Shown here: positions 25,787-34,163 of the stretch, one piece after another
Layout: each line of letters starts with the position of its first letter
Numbering within the stretch: the stretch's first letter is position 1
NCBI GenBank assembly: GCA_910588745.1
Contig: CAJURK010000012.1
Location: 1-58,814 of the forward strand
From: an uncultured Dorea sp.
GTDB taxonomy: Bacteria; Bacillota; Clostridia; Lachnospirales; Lachnospiraceae
DNA: 58,814 nucleotides
Direction: 5' to 3'
The notes under the pieces: model-generated
Seen by the model: only the letters and a program-made list of their open reading frames with translations
Told to the model about the DNA's origin: nothing
Databases searched by the model: none
Made by a program: the position numbers and the translations under genes

Positions 25787-26566
25787 TCACTCTGAAGCGG
25801 CCTTATCTTTCAGCCAAGCAAGTAACATCTCCTTTAGCCTGCGCATTTTCCGCTCTGTATCCGAATTGCTGTATGGAATTCGCCCTATAATCCTATCTAC
25901 AAAATGGTTTTCCAGGATAATTTCGCATGTTTCCGGATAATTGATATCGTAAAAATATGCGATATAGGAAACCCAGTAATCCATCTTCGTCTTCCGGAGC
26001 ATGGCGTGGATCGACGACTGTTCCAGGCACTCGTTCCATACTTCCTCGGAAATTGCCTGACTCCCGGCCTCTTTTGCAGAACAGTCAATCATCACTTCCA
26101 TCTTCTCATCCAGCTTTACACGGCAATTATCAAGCTTATCCGCATCCCGGATCAGACAAGCATGCAGCAATTCCCGTGAACTCAAACCTTCCCCTACAGA
26201 AAAATCGCTGTGCCGGGCAATTGCCTGGCGGATGATATGGTCCCAGGTATCCTCTGCAACAAAACGGCGGATCATCTTCTGTTCGCCGAATAATAACTCC
26301 ACGCCAAACGCCGCGTGATCCATCACCGCCGGCTCAAAGCTGTCATATAACCGAAGCTGCTCAAACCGGCCTATGTCGTGAAGCAGCGCAATCAATTCCG
26401 CTAACCGGCAGTCTTCTTCTGAAAGCTCCATTCTCTTACAGATATCCTGTACGCACCGGATTACGCCTTCTGTATGCACAATCTTTAAATGAATCTTCCC
26501 ATCTTCCCGGTCAAACTGTTCCAAATAATTTGCAAACACCTGTCTTGCATGATTCAAATCCAACAT
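25787..26566 (-). CDS. HD-domain phosphohydrolase
   Basis: 259 residues. Metal ligands of an HD hydrolase are seen in KIVHTEGV (His), IALLHDIGRFEQ (His-Asp), the downstream MDHAAFG and IARHSDF, and IRDADKLDN (Asp). Substrate unknown; the family includes nucleotidases and phosphodiesterases. It lies 69 nt after the unknown 325-residue gene and ends before a clear terminator, so it forms a two-gene transcript inside the element. It looks more like chromosomal cargo than a transfer function. Confidence 0.83.
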   Translation of the reverse strand: MLDLNHARQVFANYLEQFDREDGKIHLKIVHTEGVIRCVQDICKRMELSEEDCRLAELIALLHDIGRFEQLRLYDSFEPAVMDHAAFGVELLFGEQKMIRRFVAEDTWDHIIRQAIARHSDFSVGEGLSSRELLHACLIRDADKLDNCRVKLDEKMEVMIDCSAKEAGSQAISEEVWNECLEQSSIHAMLRKTKMDYWVSYIAYFYDINYPETCEIILENHFVDRIIGRIPYSNSDTERKMRRLKEMLLAWLKDKAASE

Positions 26567-26635
26567 TTTGTATTCCGCCTTTTTTATTCGTTCTGTATAC
26601 AGATTCCGGCCTTATCTTACGGATCTTCCAAATCC

Positions 26636-27613
26636 CTACGCCCTTATATTTCCCAAAAGTGCCTGCATCCCGGAAGCCATCTGGCTTATTTTCCTGTAAT
26701 TGGCATACTGCGACTGCTGCTTTCCTCTTGCCGCCGTCTCTATCCTGTGATTATGGGCTTCTATCTCCATCCTGCCTTCAAAATCAATCTCTGGTTCATC
26801 GAAGTTCAGTAAATCCTCCAGTTCCTTCATCACTCTCTCCAAAAGAGTCTTTACTTCATTTACCAGGCCGTTTACAATTTTCTCAAAAGCAGCCAACGCT
26901 TCGTCGGAAGAATCCGTCTCTTTTTCCGTATCCTTATGGTTTCTTGCCGCTTCCTCTTTTGCAAACTGATCTGCCTGGTTCTTTACCAACTCGTCAAAGG
27001 TCTTATCCAGATACGCGAGTTCTTCCTCTTTCGTAAGCTTTCGGTAACGCACTGCCTGGCCGTCTATCTCGAGTTCAATGCCGCTGAAATCTTCTCCTGT
27101 ACTATTATCCTCTACCCAGACTTCCCTCGTTCCGTCTGCATATCCCTTTACAATCTTCTTGTACATAGACGCATAAGAATCCGTCAGGCTTTGGGTATGA
27201 TCGCTCCAGTCTTCCCTGTCTTTCTTATTCATCTCCTGCCAGTACTGGGAAAATAAATCTCTGTGAATATTCGTGCTTACCCCTGTTTCATCCACAGAAT
27301 CCAAACGCAAGGTTATGTAAGTTTTACAAAGCCCGTCCATCAAGGACATATCCTTATTCGTAATCTGTGTCGGAGGATCGCTCCCTTCCGTTCCAATGTT
27401 TACGCCTGCTCCCAAATCCGACAGTTGCTCCCGGAGATACTCCATTCCTTCTCTGGAAATTGTCACCTTATCCTCGGAAACCGCTTTCTGTTCCTCAATA
27501 AACTGATCTGCAAACTCCACGATCTTCGTGCCGTTCTGGGCGATCTGAATCCGGGATTCGTACATTACATTCAGTCTGTCTAATACAAACGAATAGTCTC
27601 CGTATATCTTCAT
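26636..27613 (-). CDS. Unknown protein, 325 residues, charged and partly coiled-coil
   Basis: I do not recognise a family. No signal peptide or membrane segment. The N-terminus (MKIYGDYSFVLDRLNVMY) is followed by a mixed region with SREGMEYLREQLSDLGAG, a Trp-rich stretch (QYWQEMNKKDREDWSDHTQ), a Lys/Glu-rich helix region (~200-290) and an Arg/Gln-rich tail. Clean ATG with GAGGG nearby. It is the first gene inside the right end of the element, 163 nt from the repeat, and is followed by the HD gene. Confidence 0.7.
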   Translation of the reverse strand: MKIYGDYSFVLDRLNVMYESRIQIAQNGTKIVEFADQFIEEQKAVSEDKVTISREGMEYLREQLSDLGAGVNIGTEGSDPPTQITNKDMSLMDGLCKTYITLRLDSVDETGVSTNIHRDLFSQYWQEMNKKDREDWSDHTQSLTDSYASMYKKIVKGYADGTREVWVEDNSTGEDFSGIELEIDGQAVRYRKLTKEEELAYLDKTFDELVKNQADQFAKEEAARNHKDTEKETDSSDEALAAFEKIVNGLVNEVKTLLERVMKELEDLLNFDEPEIDFEGRMEIEAHNHRIETAARGKQQSQYANYRKISQMASGMQALLGNIRA

Positions 27614-27663
27614 ATAATACCCTCACTTTTTATGTTCCTGCGGTAATCTTTCAATCCATCGAC

Positions 27664-28344
27664 TCAATGATTCCATTCCGTTACTATACTTATCGACCAA
27701 AGTTTACAGAAATTAAGCGATAGAAATCGGTTTGTCTTCAACAAATCGTTTGGTTTCCTATTTTTAAACGGCGCGCAGGCGTCGTTAGCGCTTGCCACCG
27801 CAATGCATTTCATCATCGTATCCACCGTCTGCGTCTCCCCCGGTTCCAAAAACACCTGGGAACCTCCCATAGAAGCGGCATACTCGGAAGTCTGCACTTC
27901 ATCCTCCAGCGTAATCCTTTGATCTGCCAGCGCGTCGAAAATCAGCAGCAGCGTCATGATTTTCGTCACGCTTGCCGGCGGGCGCATCGTGTCTGCGTCT
28001 TTCTCATAAATAACCGTTCCGGTAGACGCTTCCATCAGTATTGCGGACGGAGCGCCGACTTCAACACCTGCCTTACCCGCCTCCTGTTGTTCGCCGTCCT
28101 TCGCCGTTCCTTCCGCGTTTTCCTGCCCGCTTTCTTGTTCCGTTATTTCTCCGGTCTCTGATTCAGCCGCGGCATCTTCTCCCGCTGATTCGCCGGACTG
28201 TTCCTTATGTTTACTTCGGCCCGCTTCATTTTCTCCCGTATCATCCGCCATATCCTCTGCGCGTACTTTCATACCGCAGGGAATCGCTGCGATCCCCTGC
28301 GCCCCAATCAGTATACAAAGTATGATTGCCAGAAATTTTCGCAT
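27664..28344 (-). pseudogene. 5' half of the split D-Ala-D-Ala carboxypeptidase gene (dacF-like)
   Basis: Encodes a signal peptide (KFLAIILCILIGAQGIAA), a low-complexity acidic Glu/Gly/Ala linker (residues ~31-95), the SxxK box PPASVTKIM (Ser125) and the SxN box VASANDAC (Ser185). Genuine sequence ends at 27776 in the repeat. Beyond it the frame reads 36 element-encoded residues (starting APFKNRKPND) to a stop at 27664. The product lacks the KTG box, so as it stands it should be inactive. With the half at 20592-21389 it would make a 451-residue enzyme. Its promoter region is shared with the divergent DUF4317 gene. Confidence 0.92.
27776..27786 (-). repeat. Right attachment-site core (direct repeat)
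   Basis: AACGACGCCTG on the minus strand, codons N187-D188-A189 and two bases of Cys190 of the carboxypeptidase. Identical to 21379-21389. Confidence 0.85.
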
Positions 28345-28412
28345 AATCTCCTCGCGTCTCCTGCTATTACTAACATTGTAATCATATGCTTCATATATTA
28401 TGCCTGGCCCTT

Positions 28413-28441
28413 TTGCAAAATCTCTTGGAATATGCTAAGAT
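28413..28441 (+). promoter_or_regulatory. Promoter of the DUF4317 gene
   Basis: TTGCAA, 17-nt spacer, TAAGAT. TTGCAA is its own reverse complement, and TATGAA lies 17 nt away on the other strand, so the divergent dacF half may share this -35 box. The transcript would begin with a hairpin at 28449-28493 (CTCATG-CGCCG paired with CGGCG and CATGAG). Confidence 0.65.
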
Positions 28442-28520
28442 AGTAACACTCATGCGCCGGATTGCGAAAGCTTCCTTAGCGGCGTCTCATGAGATTTTAC
28501 GAACAGAATGGAGTTTTATT

Positions 28521-29645
28521 ATGAATAAAAAAGAAGCATTGGAAATCCGTAAACAATTTTCCCCTGAAAACTGCGCCATAACGCGCATCTGCGGCTGTTA
28601 TGTGAACGGCGACAAAGAAAAGCAGATGGAATTCAAAGAGGCTTTCCTCTCTCTTCCCGAAGAGGAAACCTTTAAATATTTTGAAATTTTTAAAAAATCC
28701 CTTTCCGGAACGATCGGAAAGAATCTGATACATATGGAATTTCCTCTCGAGCAGGAACTTTCCGGCGGAACTCAGGAACTACTCCGAAATTTAAAAGAAA
28801 GCAAACTTACCGACGATATTCTCTTAGAAGAGTTTTACGATAAGGTCGTCGAATATTACGATTTCGGGGAACATTATCTGGTGCTGCTCATCCACGCCGT
28901 ATACGACATTCCCGGAAGAGCGTCCGACGGCAGCGAAATGTTCGACGCTTCCGACAGCGTGTATGAACATATCCTCTGCTGCATCTGCCCGGTAGCCCTG
29001 TCCAAAGCCGGACTCTGCTACAATCCTGCCGCCAACAGCATCCAGGACCGTATCCGCGACTGGGTAGTAGGCGAACCGGCTAACGCTTTCTTATTTCCGG
29101 CATTTAACGACCGGGCTGCGGACCTCCACCATCTTCTCTTTTACTCCAAGAAACCGGAGAACCTGCAGGATTATTTCGTTGCCTCTGTACTGGGCTGCAG
29201 CGAAGTAATGACTGCCGGAAGCCAGAAAGAGTCCTTCCAGGATATTATCGTGAATACATTAAAAGAAGACTGCGACTATTCCGTCATCCGTACGATCCAC
29301 GAAAATCTTAACGAAATGATAGAAGAATCCAAAGAAGAGCCGGAACCCTTAGCCCTCGGCAAACAGGAAGTCAAAAAACTCCTGACCTCCAGCGGTATCC
29401 CGGAAGAAAAGCTGGAAACTTTTGAAAAAGATTACAACGAAACCATCGGCGCCCACGGCTTACTGCTTGCATCAAATATCGCCGAAACCAAAAAATTCAG
29501 CATCAAAACGCCCGAAGTCGTCGTCAACGTCAACCCCGAGCGTTCAGATCTTGTCGATATTCAAATCATCGACGGCCGAAAATGCCTCGTCATCCCCATC
29601 GACAATGAAGTAGAAGTAAACGGAATCTCCGTCAACGCAAAATAA
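28521..29645 (+). CDS. DUF4317 family protein
   Basis: 374-residue cytosolic protein typical of Lachnospiraceae and relatives. The N-terminus MNKKEALEIRKQFSPENCAI and CGCYVNGDKEK are the family hallmark; the C-terminus ends in a beta-rich VVVNVNPERSDLVDIQIIDGR segment. Function unknown. The frame is open 135 nt upstream, but GGAG seven bases before the ATG at 28521 fixes the start. It is one of the few plus-strand genes and is divergent from the dacF 5' half. A long hairpin lies downstream. Confidence 0.88.
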   Translation: MNKKEALEIRKQFSPENCAITRICGCYVNGDKEKQMEFKEAFLSLPEEETFKYFEIFKKSLSGTIGKNLIHMEFPLEQELSGGTQELLRNLKESKLTDDILLEEFYDKVVEYYDFGEHYLVLLIHAVYDIPGRASDGSEMFDASDSVYEHILCCICPVALSKAGLCYNPAANSIQDRIRDWVVGEPANAFLFPAFNDRAADLHHLLFYSKKPENLQDYFVASVLGCSEVMTAGSQKESFQDIIVNTLKEDCDYSVIRTIHENLNEMIEESKEEPEPLALGKQEVKKLLTSSGIPEEKLETFEKDYNETIGAHGLLLASNIAETKKFSIKTPEVVVNVNPERSDLVDIQIIDGRKCLVIPIDNEVEVNGISVNAK

Positions 29646-29669
29646 ACTCAACTCACAAAATACTTCCGC

Positions 29670-29888
29670 GGATGGGGTTTGCTTCCTGGCAGGCTGCGGA
29701 CTAGCCAATAGGTGTGGGGAGCATAAACGGGCGCTTCTAGCGAACGCGGAATCCACTGCTTACGCAGGCTTAGAATCGAAGGCATTCCTGAGATTCTTAG
29801 CCGAAGTTAGCAGTTAGTCCGCGGAAGCGCCGCCCGGCTCCCTATACCTATTGGCTGTAGCCCGCAGCCTGCCGGGAAGCCGCCATCC
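29670..29888. repeat. 219-bp near-complete imperfect hairpin between convergent genes
   Basis: Nested arms pair over almost the whole length: GGATGG/CCATCC, GCTTCCTGGCAGGCTGCGG (29681-29699) with 29862-29880 (one difference), GCCAATAGGT with ACCTATTGGC, inner CGGGC/GCCCG, CGCGGA/TCCGCG and ACTGCT/AGCAGT, and an apical perfect 11-bp stem GGCTTAGAATC/GATTCTTAGCC. It contains no gene. It could be a MITE-like element or a large structured RNA, and would act as a barrier to transcription from both sides. Confidence 0.75.
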
Positions 29889-29905
29889 TCACAAACAAAA
29901 AAGTT

Positions 29906-30607
29906 TTAATATCCTATTGCGTCCGCCTTCGTCATCCAGAAATGAATCCCGGTTGTTGAATCGAACCACCGATCTTCATTGAAATCTTTCACTTCCACCC
30001 ACTGCCCTTTCCGGTACACAAAATTCTCATCCACCAGCGACCAGGCTTCCTCAAATTCCTGCGTATCATCAAAGCTTTTAATCGTCAGCACCTTCGCCTT
30101 ACTGCACCTGCAGCTCGGCATGGTAGCCGACGTCCTCTTTGCATCCGCCGGAATCAGAAGCTGAACCAGCCGGTCGTTGACACACTTCTTATATCCGAGA
30201 ATCGGCCCGGTCTCCGGACAGTGCATCCGGAACCACTTGGTATCCTGGTCAGAAATGATACCTTCAAGCGCCGCTTTCTCTAACACTGCAGAAAATAAAT
30301 CTGCGCCGCTAATATCGCACCCCGTCATATCACAGCCCCGCATGCAGGCTCCCTTCATATAAGCATTTCTAAAATTCACGCCCCGGAGGGAACACCCGTC
30401 CAGCCTTGCATTCTCAATACTCGAAGCAGACAAATCAGCGCCGTCAAATACCACATTGATAAACATGCAGACCCGAAAATCAATATTATGAAGATCTCTT
30501 CCCCGAAAATCCAGATCCCGAAATTCCAAATCTGACAAATCGAGCCTTTCGCCTCCCTTACGTCCTGCCAGAACCTTTTTCAGTTCCTCTTCTTCCATTC
30601 TTCTCAT
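29906..30607 (-). CDS. Pentapeptide-repeat protein with DUF5758-like C-terminus
   Basis: 233 residues. Residues ~20-110 are A(D/N)Lxx-type pentapeptide repeats (LSDLEFRDLDFRGRDLHNID, CDMTGCDISGADLFSA) that fold as a right-handed beta-helix. The second half (WFRMHCPETGPILGYKKC ... MPSCRCSKAKVL) matches the domain often found after such repeats, including in phage proteins. Function unknown. A TTG at 30625 extends the frame but the ribosome site lies inside it; the ATG at 30607 is the start. Confidence 0.85.
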   Translation of the reverse strand: MRRMEEEELKKVLAGRKGGERLDLSDLEFRDLDFRGRDLHNIDFRVCMFINVVFDGADLSASSIENARLDGCSLRGVNFRNAYMKGACMRGCDMTGCDISGADLFSAVLEKAALEGIISDQDTKWFRMHCPETGPILGYKKCVNDRLVQLLIPADAKRTSATMPSCRCSKAKVLTIKSFDDTQEFEEAWSLVDENFVYRKGQWVEVKDFNEDRWFDSTTGIHFWMTKADAIGY

Positions 30608-30736
30608 ACCGCGTCCTCCTGCCAACCCTTTTTATACAACAGGGCGTCTGACAAATCATCCAAATCCCCTTGCTTCGTACACCATTCGCCGGAATTTATG
30701 TAACACAGCGCTAACCTGTTCCGGCAGCCAAACGTC

Positions 30737-31279
30737 TTATAAGTCAACGATCCGCGGTCTGTGATGGGTATAAGGCAGGAATTTCTTAATTAAATCCTGT
30801 GTTTTAATCTTAAGGTGAGTCGTATTAATCCCTGTATTACATACAAAATACTCGGCCTCGGCCACTTCCTTATCCAGAATCAACTGCACATAATCGTCCT
30901 TATCGTTCAGCAGCCCTACCACGCTTGCGGAACCTGGTTTTGTCCCTAAATGCTCCCACATATGCTCCGGCGATGCGAAAGACATATGGGACACGCCCAG
31001 CTTCTTGCTGAAAGAAGAGGTATCAAACGCTTTCTCCTCCGGCATCACAAGCAGGAAAAAGCTCGTCTTTTTCTGGTTGCACAAAAAAACGTCCTTGCGT
31101 ACCGGCGCGCCGAATACTTTCCCTACGTCCGCGCATTCTTCCATCGATGCCGCCGGATCGTTGTCCACCCTTTCAAAGGGAATCCCAAGCTTTTTAAATA
31201 CTTTATAAACCTCCTGCTCTAAGGGTACGCGCTCCGCTACATTTTCGGGAACTGTCGTCGTAATTTCACTGATATACAT
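30737..31279 (-). CDS. YbaK/ProX-type aminoacyl-tRNA deacylase
   Basis: 180 residues of the YbaK/prolyl-tRNA-editing fold, which hydrolyses mischarged tRNA in trans (Ala- or Cys-tRNAPro). Visible: LGIPFERVDNDPAASMEEC, the conserved KDVFLCNQKKTSFFLLVMP with the active-site Lys, and the GxxP-type loop KPGSASVVGLLND. The ProX (stand-alone INS-like) subgroup fits best. GGAGG nine bases upstream supports the ATG at 31279. Divergent from maf. Confidence 0.88.
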   Translation of the reverse strand: MYISEITTTVPENVAERVPLEQEVYKVFKKLGIPFERVDNDPAASMEECADVGKVFGAPVRKDVFLCNQKKTSFFLLVMPEEKAFDTSSFSKKLGVSHMSFASPEHMWEHLGTKPGSASVVGLLNDKDDYVQLILDKEVAEAEYFVCNTGINTTHLKIKTQDLIKKFLPYTHHRPRIVDL

Positions 31280-31323
31280 TCTATATTTCCTCCTGTTCAA
31301 TCTGCCTTTCTAATGATATGATA

Positions 31324-31369
31324 GTGGCAGGGCGGTTTCTTAGACGAACCACCCTGCCATCATTATAAT
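31324..31369 (+). promoter_or_regulatory. maf promoter overlapped by a hairpin palindrome
   Basis: TTAGAC (31340-31345), an 18-nt spacer and TATAAT (31364-31369) form a promoter for maf. A palindrome with arms GTGGCAGGG-GGTT and AACC-CCCTGCCA (31324-31359) covers the -35 box. It could be an operator or a hairpin between the divergent genes. Confidence 0.6.
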
Positions 31370-31402
31370 TCAGCATACCAAAAAAGAAAAGAGGTTACCA
31401 TT

Positions 31403-31957
31403 ATGAAATATATTCTTGCATCCGCATCCCCAAGGCGAAAAGAACTGCTTGCCCGCACCGGACTTGCATTTACCATAATTCCATCCGCCATATCAGAAGT
31501 CGTCGCAGAATCGGATCCTCCTGCCATTGTAAAGGAATTGGCCCGACAGAAAGCTATGGACGTATGGAAACGTCATGCGTCTATCGATGACGTGGTCATC
31601 GGCGCAGATACCATCGTCGTATATAAGGATGAGATCCTCGGCAAACCTGCCGATGAATCGGAAGCGCTGGACATGCTGTCCATGCTCGCTGACCGCACTC
31701 ACAAAGTCTATACCGGAGTATCTATCATACAGGGGACAAAAATCAATACTTTCTATGAATGTACCCAGGTAACCTTCTACCCGATTTACAGAGAAGACCT
31801 GCTTCGGTATATCGCAACCGGAGATCCCCTGGACAAAGCCGGCGCCTACGGAATTCAGGGAGACTTCTCCATCCATGTAAAATCTATACAGGGAGATTAC
31901 AGCAACGTGGTGGGACTCCCGGTAGGAAGGCTTTATCAGGAGCTGAAGCATCTATAA
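31403..31957 (+). CDS. maf: Maf family nucleoside-triphosphate pyrophosphatase
   Basis: 184-residue house-cleaning pyrophosphatase (dTTP/UTP or modified nucleotides) also linked to septum formation. Diagnostic: YILASASPRRKELLARTGL at the start, VIGADTIVVYKDEILGKP, THKVYTGVSI and GAYGIQGDFSIHVKSIQGDYSNVVGLPV. Stand-alone gene with its own promoter. It ends 19 nt from the convergent SPFH gene. Confidence 0.96.
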   Translation: MKYILASASPRRKELLARTGLAFTIIPSAISEVVAESDPPAIVKELARQKAMDVWKRHASIDDVVIGADTIVVYKDEILGKPADESEALDMLSMLADRTHKVYTGVSIIQGTKINTFYECTQVTFYPIYREDLLRYIATGDPLDKAGAYGIQGDFSIHVKSIQGDYSNVVGLPVGRLYQELKHL

Positions 31958-31976
31958 GCAGACAAACTCCTCTATT

Positions 31977-33308
31977 TTATGGTCTTTTTGTTCCGCACTC
32001 CGTACAGAATTTTCCATGGTTTACCGTACCGCACCGGCACGTCCACTCTGCTTTCGGTCTTGGTTTTCCGCAGTCTGTACAGAAATTCCCATGGTTTTCT
32101 GTGCCACAGATGCAAATCCATCCTGGTTCCGGCTTTGTTCTTCCACAGTCTGTACAAAAATTCCCGTGATTTTCCACACCGCATTGGCATACCCAGCCTG
32201 CTGCCGGAACCTGGCCCAAATTCTGCTGCGGCTGCATTTGATTCTGATACCCTGCCTGTCCCTGCGCCGGCTGCGCTTCCTGCTGTCCCATCGCAAACAA
32301 ATTCTGTACGTTTCCGCCTCCGGCCTGCTGCGCCATACCCATTCCCATAAATCCGGCCATCGCCCCCGCCGTATTTTTCGCCGCATCCCGCATAGCGTCC
32401 GCCTGAGCCGCCGCAAGATTAGCCGCGGCCATGTTCGGATTCCTCATTGCCGCTGCTTTCTGCAGTTCTTTGATCATATCCTCGTCTTCCTTAGAAGCTG
32501 TCACACTGTTAATCCCAAAGGAAAACACCTGGATTCCCCGCATCTCCGTCCATTTTCTGGACAAAGTCTCATTTAAGGCATCCGCGATCTCTGCCGTATG
32601 CCCTGGTAGAGCGCTGTAACGGATTCCCATCCCTGACACTCTGGCAAACGCAGGCTGCAATGCGGTAAGCAGCTCTGTTTTCAGCATGGAATCTATTTGA
32701 TCCCTGGTAAACACATTCCGGATATTGCCGCACACATTGGTATAGAACAGCATAGGATTCACGATCCGGTAAGAATACTCCCCATTACAGCGAATCGCAA
32801 TATCCATGTCCAGCCCGATGTTGTAATCCGTTACCCGGAACGGCACCGGCGCCGGCGTTCCGTATTTATTCCCCGGAATCTCTTTGGTATTAAAATAATA
32901 GATTCTCTGATCCTTTCCGGCGCCTCCCCCATACTGAAAACGCTCCCACATTTCCCTGGCAAGCCCTTCTAAGCCCTCCATAAGGGAACCGCTGAACACC
33001 GACGGCGACGTGCCGGTATCATAAATATAAGCTCCCGGCTCCGCGCATACCTCTAATACCTTGCCGTCCTCCACGATCATCATACACTGCCCCTCGGCCA
33101 CGGCGATATAAGAGCCGTCCGTAATGATATTGCTCTCTCCCTTTGTGCGAAAGACGCCTCCCGACGTCCGTTTTTCTCCTTTCGCGGCCAGAATGTCCGC
33201 ATTCAGCGCATCACAGTAGAACTCCTCCTTCCACTGGTCTGCCATCGTACTGCCTGCCGCCTTCATTGCTGCTCGAATCAATCCCATATCTTTCTCCTCC
33301 AATTTCAT
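31977..33308 (-). CDS. SPFH-domain protein with three C-terminal zinc ribbons (YdjI-like)
   Basis: 443 residues. The N-terminal ~300 residues are the virion-core/YdjI type of SPFH domain (SYIAVAEGQCMMIVEDGKV, FNTKEIPGNKYGTPAPVPFRV, VFSFGINSVTASKEDEDMIKELQKAAA). A Gln/Gly/Met-rich linker follows (GMAQQAGGGNVQ). The C-terminus carries three near-identical units of about 24 residues of the form GWxCxCGxxNHGxFCxxCG, each with four Cys, probably zinc-binding. The triplication is recent by eye. With the TPM and zinc-ribbon genes upstream (36-nt gap) it forms a YdjG/YdjH/YdjI-like membrane-stress cluster; PspA, its usual partner, is absent here. Confidence 0.88.
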   Translation of the reverse strand: MKLEEKDMGLIRAAMKAAGSTMADQWKEEFYCDALNADILAAKGEKRTSGGVFRTKGESNIITDGSYIAVAEGQCMMIVEDGKVLEVCAEPGAYIYDTGTSPSVFSGSLMEGLEGLAREMWERFQYGGGAGKDQRIYYFNTKEIPGNKYGTPAPVPFRVTDYNIGLDMDIAIRCNGEYSYRIVNPMLFYTNVCGNIRNVFTRDQIDSMLKTELLTALQPAFARVSGMGIRYSALPGHTAEIADALNETLSRKWTEMRGIQVFSFGINSVTASKEDEDMIKELQKAAAMRNPNMAAANLAAAQADAMRDAAKNTAGAMAGFMGMGMAQQAGGGNVQNLFAMGQQEAQPAQGQAGYQNQMQPQQNLGQVPAAGWVCQCGVENHGNFCTDCGRTKPEPGWICICGTENHGNFCTDCGKPRPKAEWTCRCGTVNHGKFCTECGTKRP

Positions 33309-33344
33309 TAAATATGTATCATAGCTTTCTGATAGAATATCCTT

Positions 33345-34163
33345 TTAAAATTTCCCCTTCGTTCCGTTTCCGCTAGAATGCATACTGCCGGATCTATGGT
33401 TCTCATTCTTTTGTTTTCGCGTTCGATTCACCGTATGGTACAGGAACATATCCGACCTGTTTGTCAGCCGAAAGCTTCCCTGCTGAAGATAGGCTCCCGC
33501 GTTATTCTGCAGGGTTCTCGTATTCATCCCTCTTTTCCAGGAAAACACCACGATCAGCGATACAATAAAGGACAATATTGCCGCGCCTACGACGGTAAAC
33601 ACAGGATTGATCCGTTTCCTGTAATGATTGGATTCTGAATAAATCTTCCCTTCTTTGGCATCTGCCATGAACGTATCCGCCATATTAAGAAAGGTATCAA
33701 AAGAATCGTAATAATCCCCGTCCGATAAATCGTCCAGAATCTCCCCGCCGATCGTCTCTCTTCCATAAGCGCTGAAGATTCTCTCCGCCTCCCCGTATGC
33801 GGTAATTCCCCAGTCCCGTTCTGCCATGCTGATTCCCAGCATCAAGGCGCTGTTCTCTTCTCCCGTTCCCAGGTTCTGAGCCGCAAACAGTTTTCTCTCC
33901 CAATCTAAGATATCGTATCCCTCAAACCTATTTGTCGTTACAATCACTACGCTGATACCATACTCCGACAGAATTTCCCCGCACTTTTCTTCCAGCTTCT
34001 CTTCTTCCTCCTCCGTAAGGAACCCTGCGCCGTCCTGTATCCATCCCTCCGCTGAAAACGCAGGGACTTCCTCCGAAGCTGACGCCACGGCTCCCGGAAA
34101 CAAACTCATGCACAAGCATAACGCGGCCAGCAGCATCCCCCTGGCCTTTTCCCTGTTTTTCAT
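33345..34163 (-). CDS. TPM-domain membrane protein
   Basis: 272 residues. Signal peptide (MLLAALCLCMSLFPGAVASA), an extracytoplasmic TPM domain (WIQDGAGFLTEEEEEKLEEKCGEIL, GISVVIVTTNRFEG, ERDWGITAYGEAERIF), one C-terminal membrane helix (VVGAAILSFIVSLIVVF) and a Ser/Gly/His-rich cytoplasmic tail. TPM domains are of uncertain function and occur in envelope-stress and repair proteins. It overlaps the upstream zinc-ribbon gene by 4 nt (ATGA) and precedes the SPFH gene by 36 nt. Confidence 0.88.
   Translation of the reverse strand: MKNREKARGMLLAALCLCMSLFPGAVASASEEVPAFSAEGWIQDGAGFLTEEEEEKLEEKCGEILSEYGISVVIVTTNRFEGYDILDWERKLFAAQNLGTGEENSALMLGISMAERDWGITAYGEAERIFSAYGRETIGGEILDDLSDGDYYDSFDTFLNMADTFMADAKEGKIYSESNHYRKRINPVFTVVGAAILSFIVSLIVVFSWKRGMNTRTLQNNAGAYLQQGSFRLTNRSDMFLYHTVNRTRKQKNENHRSGSMHSSGNGTKGKF

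Larger units (their letters stand above)
21379..27786. mobile_element. 6.4-kb serine-recombinase element interrupting dacF
   Basis: An insertion bounded by identical 11-bp direct repeats AACGACGCCTG (minus strand; 21379-21389 and 27776-27786) lying in the SxN-motif codons of a carboxypeptidase gene. One repeat copy plus the intervening DNA is 6397 bp. All genes inside are on the minus strand: an unknown protein, HD hydrolase, TnpW-like small ORF, large serine recombinase, orphan ABC ATPase, sigma factor and DUF2461. There are no terminal inverted repeats, as expected for a serine recombinase. The recombinase is in the middle and not at an end, so the region may be composite (see the partial third core at 23773). 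Confidence 0.82.

Noticed and set aside
21379..27786. Conventional insertion sequence or integrative conjugative element
   Set aside because: No terminal inverted repeats, no DDE transposase, and no conjugation, relaxase or replication genes inside.
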